From Halodurantibacterium flavum (GTDB lineage Bacteria > Pseudomonadota > Alphaproteobacteria > Rhodobacterales > Rhodobacteraceae): 64,000 bases of DNA. Location of the stretch: assembly GCF_042681825.1 (NCBI RefSeq), contig NZ_JBHUGH010000003.1, positions 186,001 through 250,000 on the forward strand, read 5' to 3'. Positions 16,205 to 24,257 of this stretch are shown here, in pieces. How positions within the stretch are numbered: the stretch's first letter is position 1; every line of letters begins with the position of its first letter. The translations under genes and the position numbers were made by a program. Below the pieces are notes generated by a model. The model had not been told where the DNA came from and made no database searches. It was given only the letters and a program-made list of their open reading frames with translations.

Positions 16205-16597
16205 ATGGCACCCCCGATGACAGACGAACCCGACCGCCCGCTGGGCCCGGCGCTGCGCCGTGGCTGGAAACGCCGCTGCCCGAATTGCGGGTCCGGCCCG
16301 CTGCTCAAGGGCTATCTGAAGGTGCGCGACACCTGCCCGGTCTGCGGCGAGGACCTGCACCACCACCGGGCGGATGACGGGCCGGCCTATCTGACGATCC
16401 TGATCGTGGGGCATGTGCTCGCGCCGCTGATCCTTTGGGTCTATGGGGTGTGGCGGCCCGAACCGCTGGTGACGATCACGATCTTTTCGGTGGGGGTGGT
16501 GGCGCTGTCCCTTTATCTGCTGCCGCGCCTCAAGGGGGTCATCGTCGGCGTGCAATGGGCCAAGCGGATGCACGGGTTCGGCAGGCCGCCCGGATGA
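16205..16597 (+). CDS. DUF983 zinc-ribbon membrane protein
   Basis: Protein of 130 residues. A zinc ribbon (CPNCGSGPLLKGYLK, then CPVCGEDL) is followed by two transmembrane segments (YLTILIVGHVLAPLILW and VTITIFSVGVVALSLYLL), the standard DUF983 layout. The function is unknown; relatives often lie near cytochrome oxidase assembly genes, but not here. The start at 16205 has GAGG upstream. Its stop overlaps the NUDIX start (ATGA). Confidence 0.88.
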   Translation: MAPPMTDEPDRPLGPALRRGWKRRCPNCGSGPLLKGYLKVRDTCPVCGEDLHHHRADDGPAYLTILIVGHVLAPLILWVYGVWRPEPLVTITIFSVGVVALSLYLLPRLKGVIVGVQWAKRMHGFGRPPG

Positions 16598-17241
16598 CCC
16601 CGTCCATACGGGATGCGGCCAGCATCGTTTTGCTGCGCGAAACGCCGGACGGTCCTGCCGTGCTGATGGGCCGGCGCAATGCGGGCGCGGCCTTCATGCC
16701 GTCCAAATTCGTCTTTCCCGGCGGCGCGGTTGACCCGGGCGACGCCGGCGTCCCCCTTGCCGCGCCCCTGGCCGACCCTTGCGCGCGGCGGCTGGGCGCA
16801 GGGGGTACGGCACTGGCCGCGGCCGCCCTGCGCGAACTGGCCGAGGAGACCGGCCTTCTGCTGGGGGTTCCGGGCGCATGGGATGCCCCGGAGCCATGGC
16901 GCGCCTTTGCCATGGCGGGTCTGCGCCCCTCTGCCGGCGGGCTTTGCCATTTCTTTCGCGCGATCACCCCGCCCGGGCGCAGCCGCCGGTTCGACGCGCG
17001 GTTCTTCCTTGCGCCCGCCTCAGCGGTTCAGGGCAGCCCCGACGACTTCACCCGCGCCTGCGACGAACTGGACAGCCTGCACTGGGTGCCGCTGGGCCGT
17101 GCCCGGAATCTCGACCTGCCCTTCGTCACGGAACTCGTGCTGGCCGAGGTGGGCGACGCCATCGCGTCGGGGTTCCGCATCGACAGCGTGCCCTTTCTGG
17201 ACAACAGCGGCCCCGAGCCGGTCTTTCGCCGTATTCCCTGA
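16594..17241 (+). CDS. NUDIX hydrolase
   Basis: Cytoplasmic hydrolase of 215 residues acting on a nucleoside diphosphate linked to another moiety (possibly a CoA or ADP-sugar type). The Nudix box is recognisable as GGAVDPGD ... LRELAEETGLLLG, in which the REL-EETG residues bind the catalytic metal; an insertion separates the two parts, as in NUDT8/RppH-distant relatives. It is translationally coupled to DUF983. Its last 222 bases are covered on the other strand by the tail of the desaturase frame. Confidence 0.87.
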   Translation: MTPSIRDAASIVLLRETPDGPAVLMGRRNAGAAFMPSKFVFPGGAVDPGDAGVPLAAPLADPCARRLGAGGTALAAAALRELAEETGLLLGVPGAWDAPEPWRAFAMAGLRPSAGGLCHFFRAITPPGRSRRFDARFFLAPASAVQGSPDDFTRACDELDSLHWVPLGRARNLDLPFVTELVLAEVGDAIASGFRIDSVPFLDNSGPEPVFRRIP

Positions 17242-18129
17242 CCAGAGCGGATGCGGCACCGGGTCCTTGGCCCGCAGCAGGTAACGCCGGAAGACCTCGG
17301 CATAGGACCGGTACATGTAGCCGTCGTTGCGGCTGAGATACCGCTGACGGTTGCCGAAATAGAGCGCCGGCAGGCGATACCACGGCACCGCCGGGTGCAT
17401 GTGGTGCACGACATGCAGGTTGTTGTTGAGGAAAAGCAGCGACAAGGGCCCGCGATCCTCGATGATGACGGTGCGGCCCCGCGCCTTTTCATGGGCCTGA
17501 TGTTCCAGAAACGTCCGGATCTTGAGGATGCCGAACCCCGCATAGGCGGCAAGGCCATACGCCCAGCCCGGCATCAGGGCGATCCAATGCATCCACGCCA
17601 GCACCATCGCCACGCCCAGGCCATGCAGCAGCCACGCCCGGCGCACGCCCGCATCGCCCCGCAACTGCCATTCGCCCCGCAGGAACAACGCCTGAGAGAT
17701 CAGCGGCCCGAGCAGGATACGCCCGATCAGCAGGTTGTTTGCGCGCAGCAGAACCCGCATCGGGCGCCCCAGCTGCGCCCATACGGCAGGGTCGAGATAG
17801 TTCGATTCCGGATCGTCATAGGGATCGGTCAGGATCGCGTCGCGATGATGCGCCAGATGCGTATCACGAAAACGGCGATAGGGCACCAGAAGCCCCAGCG
17901 CGGGAAAGACCAGCGCCTCGTTCAGGCGGCGGCTGCGGAACGGGTGGCCATGCAGCGCCTCATGCTGAAGCGAGGAATGAAGCGCGATCGCGAGCGTCAG
18001 CACCGGCAGCCCCGCCCAGACCGGCAGCATCGTGCCCAGCGCCCAGACCCCGTAGCAGAGCATCAGGAGGCCAAGGGTCGGCCATTCCACCTGCCATTCC
18101 GCCTTTGCGCGCGTCAACGCCTTCATCAT
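17020..18129 (-). CDS. Fatty acid desaturase, C-terminus extended antisense into the NUDIX gene
   Basis: Membrane di-iron desaturase with the three histidine boxes HEALHGH, HLAHH and HVVHHMHP and several hydrophobic segments. It introduces a double bond in an acyl chain or related lipid. Homologues typically end near AKDPVPHPLW (about residue 300). Here the frame stays open through the intergenic gap and runs 222 bases antisense to the NUDIX gene, adding a polar tail with no domain character (VQKGHAVDAEPRRDG). A lost stop codon is the simplest explanation. The start at 18129 is divergent from the XRE regulator. Confidence 0.85.
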   Translation of the reverse strand: MMKALTRAKAEWQVEWPTLGLLMLCYGVWALGTMLPVWAGLPVLTLAIALHSSLQHEALHGHPFRSRRLNEALVFPALGLLVPYRRFRDTHLAHHRDAILTDPYDDPESNYLDPAVWAQLGRPMRVLLRANNLLIGRILLGPLISQALFLRGEWQLRGDAGVRRAWLLHGLGVAMVLAWMHWIALMPGWAYGLAAYAGFGILKIRTFLEHQAHEKARGRTVIIEDRGPLSLLFLNNNLHVVHHMHPAVPWYRLPALYFGNRQRYLSRNDGYMYRSYAEVFRRYLLRAKDPVPHPLWSGNTAKDRLGAAVVQKGHAVDAEPRRDGVAHLGQHEFRDEGQVEIPGTAQRHPVQAVQFVAGAGEVVGAALNR

Positions 18130-18175
18130 TCCCCCTTCCGGATCTTTTGCCCCTTGAGGCTAGCCGGAAGGCGCG

Positions 18176-18240
18176 TTGCGTCGTATTCTGGATCTAGGCA
18201 ACTTTTTCGCAACTTCTGTGAGTATAATCACCAATGTTGC
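18176..18240. promoter_or_regulatory. Array of GCAAC/GTTGC half-sites between desaturase and XRE genes
   Basis: GTTGC occurs at 18176-18180 and 18236-18240, and its complement GCAAC at 18198-18202 and 18209-18213; the two GCAAC copies are 11 bases apart, one helical turn. All four lie within 65 bases in a 104-base divergent promoter region. A site for the adjacent XRE protein is plausible but not proven. Confidence 0.45.
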
Positions 18241-19094
18241 ACCCAGTGGACAAACGAAGCCGCGCCACCCTCTTTCGTCAGCGCCTGTCACAGGTCCTGT
18301 CCGAGGCCGGCATGAACCAGAGCGCGCTGGCCCGCGCCATCGGCGCCGACCGTTCGACGGTCTCGCAACTGCTGGCGCCGGATGGCGCGCGGCTGCCAAA
18401 TGCGCAGCTTGTGGCGGAATGCGCGGCGGCGCTCGGGACCAGCGCGGACTGGCTTCTGGGGCTGACCGACCGGCCGGAACGCATGGCCGACCTGATCGCG
18501 GCCAGCATGACCATGACCGAGGCGCCGCGCGCGCTGGCCGATGAACAGATCTTTGCCTGGCATCTGGAGGCAGCGGGCTACAAGATCCGGCATGTGCCCG
18601 CGACGCTGCCCGACATGCTCAAGACCCGCGACCTGCTGCGCTGGGAATATGAACCGCATCTGGGCCGCACCGTCGAACAGGCGATCGGCGCGTCAGAGGA
18701 CCGGCTGGCCTGGATGCGCAGCGGCCGGTCGGATTTCGAGATCGCGGTGCCGCTGCATGAACTGCGCGCCTTTGCCCGCGGCGAGGGATATTACGAGGGG
18801 CTGCCCCCAGAGCTGCGCCGCGCGCAACTGGACTGGCTGCTCGACCTGCTGGACCAGCTTTACCCGGCGCTGCGGCTTTACGTCTTTGACGCGCGGCGGG
18901 TCTTTTCGGCGCCGATCACGGTTTTCGGCCCGCTGCTGGCGGTGCTTTATCTGGGGCGCCACTACCTGGCCTTTCGCGACCGCGAACGGGTGGACCGCAT
19001 GACGCGGCATTTCGACTGGCTGCTGCGCGAGGCCGAAACCGGCGCGCGCGAGGTGCCGGCCCTGATCCGCGCCCTGCGGGACGAGGTCGAGTGA
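18234..19094 (+). CDS. XRE-family transcriptional regulator with C-terminal effector-like domain
   Basis: Protein of 286 residues. An N-terminal lambda-repressor-like helix-turn-helix covers about residues 14-70 (MNQSALARAIGADRSTVSQLL, split here as MNQSALARAIG and ADRSTVSQLL). The remaining 200 residues form an unassigned, mostly helical domain (DMLKTRDLLRWEYEPHLGR, GEGYYEGLPPELRRAQLDWL) found only in such regulators. The predicted ATG 18234 lacks a strong ribosome-binding site. It is divergent from the fatty acid desaturase, which may be its target. Confidence 0.87.
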   Translation: MLHPVDKRSRATLFRQRLSQVLSEAGMNQSALARAIGADRSTVSQLLAPDGARLPNAQLVAECAAALGTSADWLLGLTDRPERMADLIAASMTMTEAPRALADEQIFAWHLEAAGYKIRHVPATLPDMLKTRDLLRWEYEPHLGRTVEQAIGASEDRLAWMRSGRSDFEIAVPLHELRAFARGEGYYEGLPPELRRAQLDWLLDLLDQLYPALRLYVFDARRVFSAPITVFGPLLAVLYLGRHYLAFRDRERVDRMTRHFDWLLREAETGAREVPALIRALRDEVE

Positions 19095-19145
19095 CATCGC
19101 GCAGCCGGTGGACTTTGCCCGCACCTCCCCGCATCATCGGGCGGC

Positions 19146-19197
19146 AAGGTCGTCAGGGGCCGGAAGGTCGTCAGGGGCCGGATCGTCAGGGGCAGGG
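19146..19197. repeat. 18-base tandem repeat upstream of the sulfotransferase gene
   Basis: AAGGTCGTCAGGGGCCGG is present twice in succession (19146-19163, 19164-19181), followed by a degenerate third copy ATCGTCAGGGGCAGGG (19182-19197). It ends 15 bases before the sulfotransferase start, so it lies in the leader of that gene. Confidence 0.9.
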
Positions 19198-19212
19198 TCG
19201 GGGGCAGGCCGG

Positions 19213-20037
19213 ATGAAAAGCATCATTCTTTACACGACCCCCACCAGCGGGACAGGCTCGCTCACGCGGATCGTGGAAAGGATCAACGCGGGGCGGATGA
19301 CCTTCCGGTATTATTTCCGCGACGTCCTGCAGCGCATCCCGCGCGAAGAGATCGAGCGCACCTTTCCCCCGCCCGAGGGGCATATCCTGCTGCATAACGA
19401 TCCCGGACGGTTCAACCGCAACATGGACCTTTCGGCCTACCGGTTCATCGTGAACTTCCGCGACCCGCGCGACCGGCTCTGCAATGTCTATCACTGGCAG
19501 TTCTCGCACCCCCATACGCATGAGACCGAGGCAGAGACCGCCGCCCGCCGCGCCGCCGTGGCCGAGGAAGGCATTGACCGCTGGATCCTGCGGCGGATCG
19601 AAAAACGGTCGGAACGGCGCTATTACGATCCCATCTTCTGGCTTCTGGACAATGCCCCGCCGGAAAACGTTCTGGTCGCCACCTATGCGCAGCTTTGTTG
19701 CGACTTCGACGCGATGCTGGGGCGGCTGCAGGATTTCATGGGCATGAGCCCGAACGAAAAGGGACGGCGCGCGCTGGAGCTTGAACGCCCCGAGGGGTTG
19801 CAGCAAAACCCCCGCTGGATCGGCAACAAATGGCCCGGCAGCGATATCATGCCCGGGCGCTTTCTGAATGAGCTCGCGCCCGAGACCATCGCGGCGCTGA
19901 ACGACTGCTACCGCCCCGTCCTGCGGCGCATGGCGCGCCACGATCCGCAATTCGCGCCGCAATACCTTGCCGGGATCGGGCGTCCGGGCCAAAAGGGGGC
20001 GCCCAAGGCCAAAGGACGTTCCGATGAAACTGCTTGA
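19213..20037 (+). CDS. Sulfotransferase-family protein (PAPS-dependent)
   Basis: Protein of 274 residues. The start MKSIILYTTPTSGTGSLTR carries the 5'-phosphosulfate-binding loop (TPTSGTGS), and YRFIVNFRDPRDRLCNVYHW matches the 3'-phosphate-binding element with Arg and Ser/Cys-like position. It should transfer sulfate from PAPS to an unknown acceptor such as a polysaccharide or lipid. I chose ATG 19213 because the conserved loop begins there; the frame upstream is a Gly/Ser-Ala repeat encoded by the 18-base tandem repeat. Its end overlaps the next small gene by 14 bases. Confidence 0.78.
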   Translation: MKSIILYTTPTSGTGSLTRIVERINAGRMTFRYYFRDVLQRIPREEIERTFPPPEGHILLHNDPGRFNRNMDLSAYRFIVNFRDPRDRLCNVYHWQFSHPHTHETEAETAARRAAVAEEGIDRWILRRIEKRSERRYYDPIFWLLDNAPPENVLVATYAQLCCDFDAMLGRLQDFMGMSPNEKGRRALELERPEGLQQNPRWIGNKWPGSDIMPGRFLNELAPETIAALNDCYRPVLRRMARHDPQFAPQYLAGIGRPGQKGAPKAKGRSDETA

Positions 20038-20209
20038 CCCACATCACCCGTTCTTCCGCGCGCCCTGGCGCCGCTGGGCCACGGTGTTGTTGCCGCTCGC
20101 CTGGGCGGCGGTCGAGTTCCGCAACGGCGCGATGCTGTGGGGCGCAGCCTTTGCGGCGGCGGGGACCTATGCTTTCTGGATGTTGATCGTGACGCGCCGC
20201 GAGGATTGA
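20024..20209 (+). CDS. Small hypothetical membrane protein
   Basis: Sixty-one residues with two hydrophobic segments (TVLLPLAWAAVEF and WGAAFAAAGTYAFWMLIV) and a basic end. The start at 20024 has AAAGGACG upstream and lies inside the end of the sulfotransferase gene, so translation is probably coupled. I do not recognise a named family. Confidence 0.72.
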   Translation: MKLLDPHHPFFRAPWRRWATVLLPLAWAAVEFRNGAMLWGAAFAAAGTYAFWMLIVTRRED

Positions 20210-20237
20210 ACCGGGCGGGGCGGGGTTCAGCCCCCGT

Positions 20238-20867
20238 TCAGCCCAGCCGGGCCAGAACCTCGGTCGCGAGATCCTCGACCTCTTGCCTCGCCTGCCCCGG
20301 GCGGGGCGCCTCTGGGGCGGCACGGCCCTGCCCCAGGGTTTCGGCAAAGACGACGCGATTGCCGAGCGAAGCGCGCAAAAGCTCCACATCCAGCGTCTCC
20401 ACCGCCGCCGCGACCTCGGCATCGAGCCGCGTGCCCGGTCGCGCCCGGTTCAGGACCGCCACGGCGGGCCGCCGCTCGCGTCGCGCAAGGTCCAGAACGC
20501 CCTCGGTCGCCCAGAGATCAACAAGGCTGCTTGCGATAGGGACCAGTACAAGATCGGCCTCGCGCAGCGCGGGGCGCAGGTCTGCATCGGCCTTGGGCGG
20601 CGTGTCCACCACCACGAAATCCACCAGCCGGCGCAGCTTTTCACACTCATACCCCACACCCCAGGCGGATGCGGTGGAAAATTCGAGCCCCCCGTCCGCA
20701 TCGCCGGCGCGCCGGACCATGAACCAGCGGCCAAGGCTGCCCTGCGGGTCCGTATCGACCACGGCGACCCGGTGCCCCCGCCCCATCAGCGCAACCGCCA
20801 GGTTCACGGCGACCGTCGTCTTGCCAGACCCGCCCTTTTGCTGCGCGACGGTGATGACATGACCCAT
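20238..20867 (-). CDS. ParA/MinD-family ATPase, orphan
   Basis: Deviant-Walker ATPase of 209 residues: QQKGGSGKTTVAVNLA (Walker A with signature Lys), VVDTDPQGSLGRW (Walker A'), FVVVDTPP (Walker B). These proteins position plasmids, chromosomes, chemoreceptor arrays or carboxysomes. No parB, parS array or chemotaxis gene is in the window, so its cargo is unknown and a role in chromosome partition is unlikely. ATG 20867 is chosen because the Walker A begins eight residues later. It is divergent from the urt operon. Confidence 0.88.
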   Translation of the reverse strand: MGHVITVAQQKGGSGKTTVAVNLAVALMGRGHRVAVVDTDPQGSLGRWFMVRRAGDADGGLEFSTASAWGVGYECEKLRRLVDFVVVDTPPKADADLRPALREADLVLVPIASSLVDLWATEGVLDLARRERRPAVAVLNRARPGTRLDAEVAAAVETLDVELLRASLGNRVVFAETLGQGRAAPEAPRPGQARQEVEDLATEVLARLG

Positions 20868-20999
20868 GTGCTGCCCCCCCGGATGTAACGTCTCTGCAAG
20901 GTTTCTGCGCCGCAGCATGGCATGATCCGGACCCATGCGCATCTCATTTCGGCGCGCTGCCCCGGCCGCATTTCGCCAAGGCGAATCCTGCCGAGCACG

Positions 21000-21030
21000 T
21001 TTTCCGGGCGTTGCGCATATTTTCCGGGCG
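21000..21030. repeat. Direct repeat of TTTTCCGGGCG at 20-base spacing
   Basis: The identical 11-mer TTTTCCGGGCG lies at 21000-21010 and 21020-21030, two helical turns apart, with a related inverted copy (GGCGCGGAAAA) starting about 21033. The spacing suits cooperative regulator binding upstream of urtA. The regulator is unknown. Confidence 0.5.
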
Positions 21031-21132
21031 AAGGCGCGGAAAATCGGTCAGCGGGGTTCCGCGCATCGGGCCGTTCTTGAGGAATCTGCAGGCGCCGGGA
21101 CAGGCTGATCCTGTCGCACAAACGACATGAAC

Positions 21133-21169
21133 GTGCGGCGCGCGAATTACCACACCCGACGCGCCGCAC
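21133..21169. promoter_or_regulatory. 10-base inverted repeat upstream of the urtA leader
   Basis: GTGCGGCGCG (21133-21142) pairs perfectly with CGCGCCGCAC (21160-21169) across a 17-base loop. If transcribed it forms a stable GC hairpin about 30 bases before the leader start. No U-run follows, so it is not a standard terminator. Confidence 0.5.
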
Positions 21170-21200
21170 CACAACGATAACCCGTCGCGGGGAGGGACAT

Positions 21201-21278
21201 ATGCCGGATTATCGCGGAAACAAGCCGCCAGCAGTCAGCACCGACCTTCCCGCCTGCCATGGCTGGAGCCTTCTATGA
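21201..21278 (+). CDS. Possible 25-residue leader peptide of the urt operon
   Basis: ATG 21201 has the best ribosome-binding site in the region (GGGGAGGG, seven bases upstream). The frame begins MPDYRGNKPPAVSTD and ends CHGWSLL with TGA at 21276-21278. That stop overlaps the urtA ATG (21275) in ATGA fashion, exactly like the coupled genes of the operon. Translation may open the urtA start. It has no recognised family, and coding status is inferred from signals only. Confidence 0.45.
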   Translation: MPDYRGNKPPAVSTDLPACHGWSLL

Positions 21279-22558
21279 CATTCGGACGCAAACTTATCGG
21301 CGCCACGACGCTCGCGGCGCTTCTTTCGACCACGGCGGCCCATGCCGAGACGATCAAGGTGGGCATCCTGCATTCGCTGTCGGGGACGATGGCGATTTCG
21401 GAAACCACGCTCAAGGACGTCATGCTCATGCTGATCGAAGAGCAGAACGCAAAGGGCGGCGTCCTGGGGATGCAGCTGGAGGCGGTGGTGGTCGACCCGG
21501 CCTCGGACTGGCCGATGTTCGCCGAAAAGGCCCGCGAACTGATCGAGGTGAACGAGGTCGCCGCCGTCTTCGGCTGCTGGACCAGCGTGAGCCGCAAATC
21601 CGTCCTGCCGGTGTTCGAGGAACTGAACTCGATCCTTTTCTATCCCGTCCAGTATGAGGGGCAGGAAAGCCAGCGCAACGTCTTTTACACCGGCGCCGCC
21701 CCGAACCAGCAGGCCATCCCGGCGGTGGATTACCTGATGAACGAGGAAGGCGTGGAACGCTGGTATCTGGCCGGCACCGACTATGTCTATCCGCGCACGA
21801 CCAACCAGATCCTCGAGGCCTATCTCAAGGCGAACGGTGTCGCGGATGAGGACATCATCATCAACTACACGCCCTTCGGTCATTCCGACTGGCAGACCAT
21901 CGTGTCCGAGATCAACAGCTTCGGCTCGGCCGGCAAGAAGACCGCCGTGGTCTCGACCATCAACGGCGATGCGAACGTCCCCTTCTACATCGAACTGGGC
22001 AACCAGGGCATCTCGGCCGAGGATATCCCCGTCGTCGCCTTCTCGGTCGGCGAAGAGGAACTGGCCGGGCTCGATACCGGGCCGCTGGTCGGGCATCTTG
22101 CGGCCTGGAACTACTTCATGTCGATCGACACACCCGAGAACGAGGAATTCATCACCGCCTGGCATGAGTTCATCGGCACCGAGGACCGCGTCACGAACGA
22201 CCCGATGGAGGCGCATTACATCGGCTTCAACATGTGGGTGAAGGCGGTCGAAGCCGCGGGCACCACCGATCCCGACGCGGTGATCGACGCGATGGTGGGC
22301 GTCGCCGTGCCGAACCTGACCGGCGGGCTCAGCTCGATGGGTGCGAACCACCACATCACCAAGCCGGTCTTCGTGGGCGAGATTCAGGCCGACGGACAGT
22401 TCGACGTGGTCTGGGAAACGCCCGGGCTGGTGCTGGGGGACGAATGGTCCGACCACCTGCCGGAATCCGCCGACCTGATCGCCGACTGGCGCGCACCGCT
22501 GAGCTGCGGCAACTTCAACGTCGCCACCGGCAGCTGCGGCGGCAGCGAGATTCAGTAA
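21275..22558 (+). CDS. urtA: Urea ABC transporter, substrate-binding protein
   Basis: Periplasmic receptor of 427 residues for the high-affinity urea importer. The signal peptide (MTFGRKLIGATTLAALLSTTA then AHA/ET) is followed by the family core IKVGILHSLSGTMAISET, WTSVSRKSVLPVFEE, LFYPVQYEGQESQRNVFYTGA and YVYPRTTN, which distinguish UrtA from branched-chain amino-acid receptors. GGAG lies six bases before ATG 21275. It heads urtABCDE; no urease genes are in the window. A GC hairpin follows the stop. Confidence 0.96.
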   Translation: MTFGRKLIGATTLAALLSTTAAHAETIKVGILHSLSGTMAISETTLKDVMLMLIEEQNAKGGVLGMQLEAVVVDPASDWPMFAEKARELIEVNEVAAVFGCWTSVSRKSVLPVFEELNSILFYPVQYEGQESQRNVFYTGAAPNQQAIPAVDYLMNEEGVERWYLAGTDYVYPRTTNQILEAYLKANGVADEDIIINYTPFGHSDWQTIVSEINSFGSAGKKTAVVSTINGDANVPFYIELGNQGISAEDIPVVAFSVGEEELAGLDTGPLVGHLAAWNYFMSIDTPENEEFITAWHEFIGTEDRVTNDPMEAHYIGFNMWVKAVEAAGTTDPDAVIDAMVGVAVPNLTGGLSSMGANHHITKPVFVGEIQADGQFDVVWETPGLVLGDEWSDHLPESADLIADWRAPLSCGNFNVATGSCGGSEIQ

Positions 22559-22567
22559 CGCAGACGG

Positions 22568-22590
22568 GGCGGGCCCGCAAAGGGCCCGCC
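22568..22590 (+). terminator. Intercistronic stem-loop between urtA and urtB
   Basis: GGCGGGCCC (22568-22576) pairs perfectly with GGGCCCGCC (22582-22590) over the five-base loop GCAAA. There is no long U-run. Such hairpins after a binding-protein gene stabilise its mRNA or attenuate downstream reading, giving more receptor than permease. Confidence 0.65.
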
Positions 22591-22658
22591 TTCCAGAGTG
22601 GGCGCCCCCAAAGGCCCGCCCCTCCCCTCCTGCCGTATCCGTTCCTGAAAGTCCCCGC

Positions 22659-24257
22659 ATGTTCCTTCGCGCCCTGATCGCAGCCATCGGCCTCTGGCTT
22701 GCCGCCCTTCCCGCAGTGGCCCAGGGGTTCGACGACCTTCTGGCCCGCCTGCCGCAGGGTAGCTTCAACGACCGGGCCGCCGTGGTCAGCGCCCTTGCCG
22801 CGACCGGCGATCCGCGCGCCGAGGCGGTGCTCGACGCGCTGGCGGCGGGCGAGTTGCATATGCGCCCCTCGGACGGCGCGCTGCTGCGGGTCACCGGGCG
22901 CGGGTCGAACCTGCGTGGCGTCGATGTGCTGAGCGGCGAGGCCGTCGAGGTCGCACCCCGCTCGACCGAGCCGGTGCGCGTCAACAACAGCCTGCGCCGG
23001 ACGGTGCGGGCGGCGATGGGCGTCCTGACCTTGCGCGACCCGAACCCCGCCCGCCGGCTGAGCGCCGCCGAGGCCGCCTTTCGCGCCCCTGATCCCGAAC
23101 AGCTGCCGGCGATCGACCTGGCGCTCGAAGCCGAGGAAGACGCCCGCATCCGTGCAGCGTTGACGCAGGCGCGGGCGGCCACGATCCTGCGCAGCGACGC
23201 GCCCCTCGCCGAGCGGCTGGAGGCGGTCGAGACGATCCGAGCGCGCGCGCCCCGCGTGGTGATCTCGGCCCTGTCGCCCTATCGCGCTGCGGCCGAACCC
23301 GAACTGGCCGAGGCCGCGGGCGATGCGGTCGCCGCGGCCGAGCGGACATTGCGGCTCTGGTCGCAGGCGCAGAACGTGTGGTTCGGACTGTCGCTCGGGT
23401 CCGTCCTTCTGCTGGCGGCGGTGGGGCTTGCCATCACCTTTGGTGTGATGGGGGTCATCAACATGGCCCATGGCGAACTGGTGATGCTTGGCGCCTACAC
23501 GACCTTTGTGGTGCAGAACGCGATCCGGGTAAACGCGCCGCATCTTTTCGACTGGTCGCTGCTGATCGCGGCGCCCCTGGCCTTTGGCGTGGCGGGGCTG
23601 GTGGGTGTCGCCATAGAACGCGGGATCGTCCGCCACCTTTACGGCCGGCCGCTGGAAACGCTGCTGGCGACCTGGGGGGTCAGCCTGATCCTGCAACAGG
23701 CGGTGCGCTCGATCTTCGGCCCGAACAACCGCGAGGTCGGCAACCCGAGCTGGATGTCCGGCGCCTTTGAGTTGGGGCAGTTGATGATCACCTGGAACCG
23801 GCTCTGGATTCTGGTCTTCTCGCTCGCGATCTTTGCGATTCTTCTGTTCGTGATGCGGCGCACCGCCATCGGTTTGCAGATGCGGGCAGTGACGCAGAAC
23901 CGGGCGATGGCCGCGAGCATGGGCATCCGCACCGGCTGGGTCGATGCGATGACCTTCGGCCTTGGCGCAGGGATCGCCGGGCTTGCGGGCGTGGCGCTCA
24001 GCCAGATCGACAATGTGAGCCCTAACCTCGGGCAGAACTACATCGTCGACAGCTTCATGGTCGTCGTGTTCGGCGGTGCGGGCAATATCTGGGGCACGCT
24101 GGCCGCCGCCTTCAGCCTGGGCGTTGCGAACAAGTTTCTGGAACCCTATGCGGGGGCCGTGCTCGCCAAGATCCTGATCCTCGTCGCGATCATCCTTTTC
24201 ATCCAGAAACGCCCGCGCGGCCTCTTTGCCGTGCGTGGCCGGGCGGTGGACGCATGA
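22659..24257 (+). CDS. urtB: Urea ABC transporter, permease UrtB
   Basis: Inner-membrane permease of 532 residues of the LivH type. A signal-like start is followed by an unusually long soluble N-terminal region of about 230 residues (FDDLLARLPQGSFNDRAAVV), normal for UrtB and absent from LivH. The permease part has GVMGVINMAHGELVMLGAY, the GRPLETLLATWGVSLILQQ segment and VDSFMVVVFGGAGNIWGTL. The ATG 22659 lies 100 bases after urtA; the stop overlaps urtC. Confidence 0.95.
   Translation: MFLRALIAAIGLWLAALPAVAQGFDDLLARLPQGSFNDRAAVVSALAATGDPRAEAVLDALAAGELHMRPSDGALLRVTGRGSNLRGVDVLSGEAVEVAPRSTEPVRVNNSLRRTVRAAMGVLTLRDPNPARRLSAAEAAFRAPDPEQLPAIDLALEAEEDARIRAALTQARAATILRSDAPLAERLEAVETIRARAPRVVISALSPYRAAAEPELAEAAGDAVAAAERTLRLWSQAQNVWFGLSLGSVLLLAAVGLAITFGVMGVINMAHGELVMLGAYTTFVVQNAIRVNAPHLFDWSLLIAAPLAFGVAGLVGVAIERGIVRHLYGRPLETLLATWGVSLILQQAVRSIFGPNNREVGNPSWMSGAFELGQLMITWNRLWILVFSLAIFAILLFVMRRTAIGLQMRAVTQNRAMAASMGIRTGWVDAMTFGLGAGIAGLAGVALSQIDNVSPNLGQNYIVDSFMVVVFGGAGNIWGTLAAAFSLGVANKFLEPYAGAVLAKILILVAIILFIQKRPRGLFAVRGRAVDA

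Larger units (their letters stand above)
20868..21200. promoter_or_regulatory. 333-base divergent region between parA-like gene and urt operon
   Basis: This gap holds the direct repeats at 21000-21030, an inverted repeat at 21133-21169 and a strong ribosome-binding site (GGGGAGGG, 21189-21196) before a small leader frame. No obvious TGGCAC-N5-TTGC sigma-54 promoter or NtrC dyad was seen, although urea transport is nitrogen-regulated in many bacteria. Confidence 0.5.
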
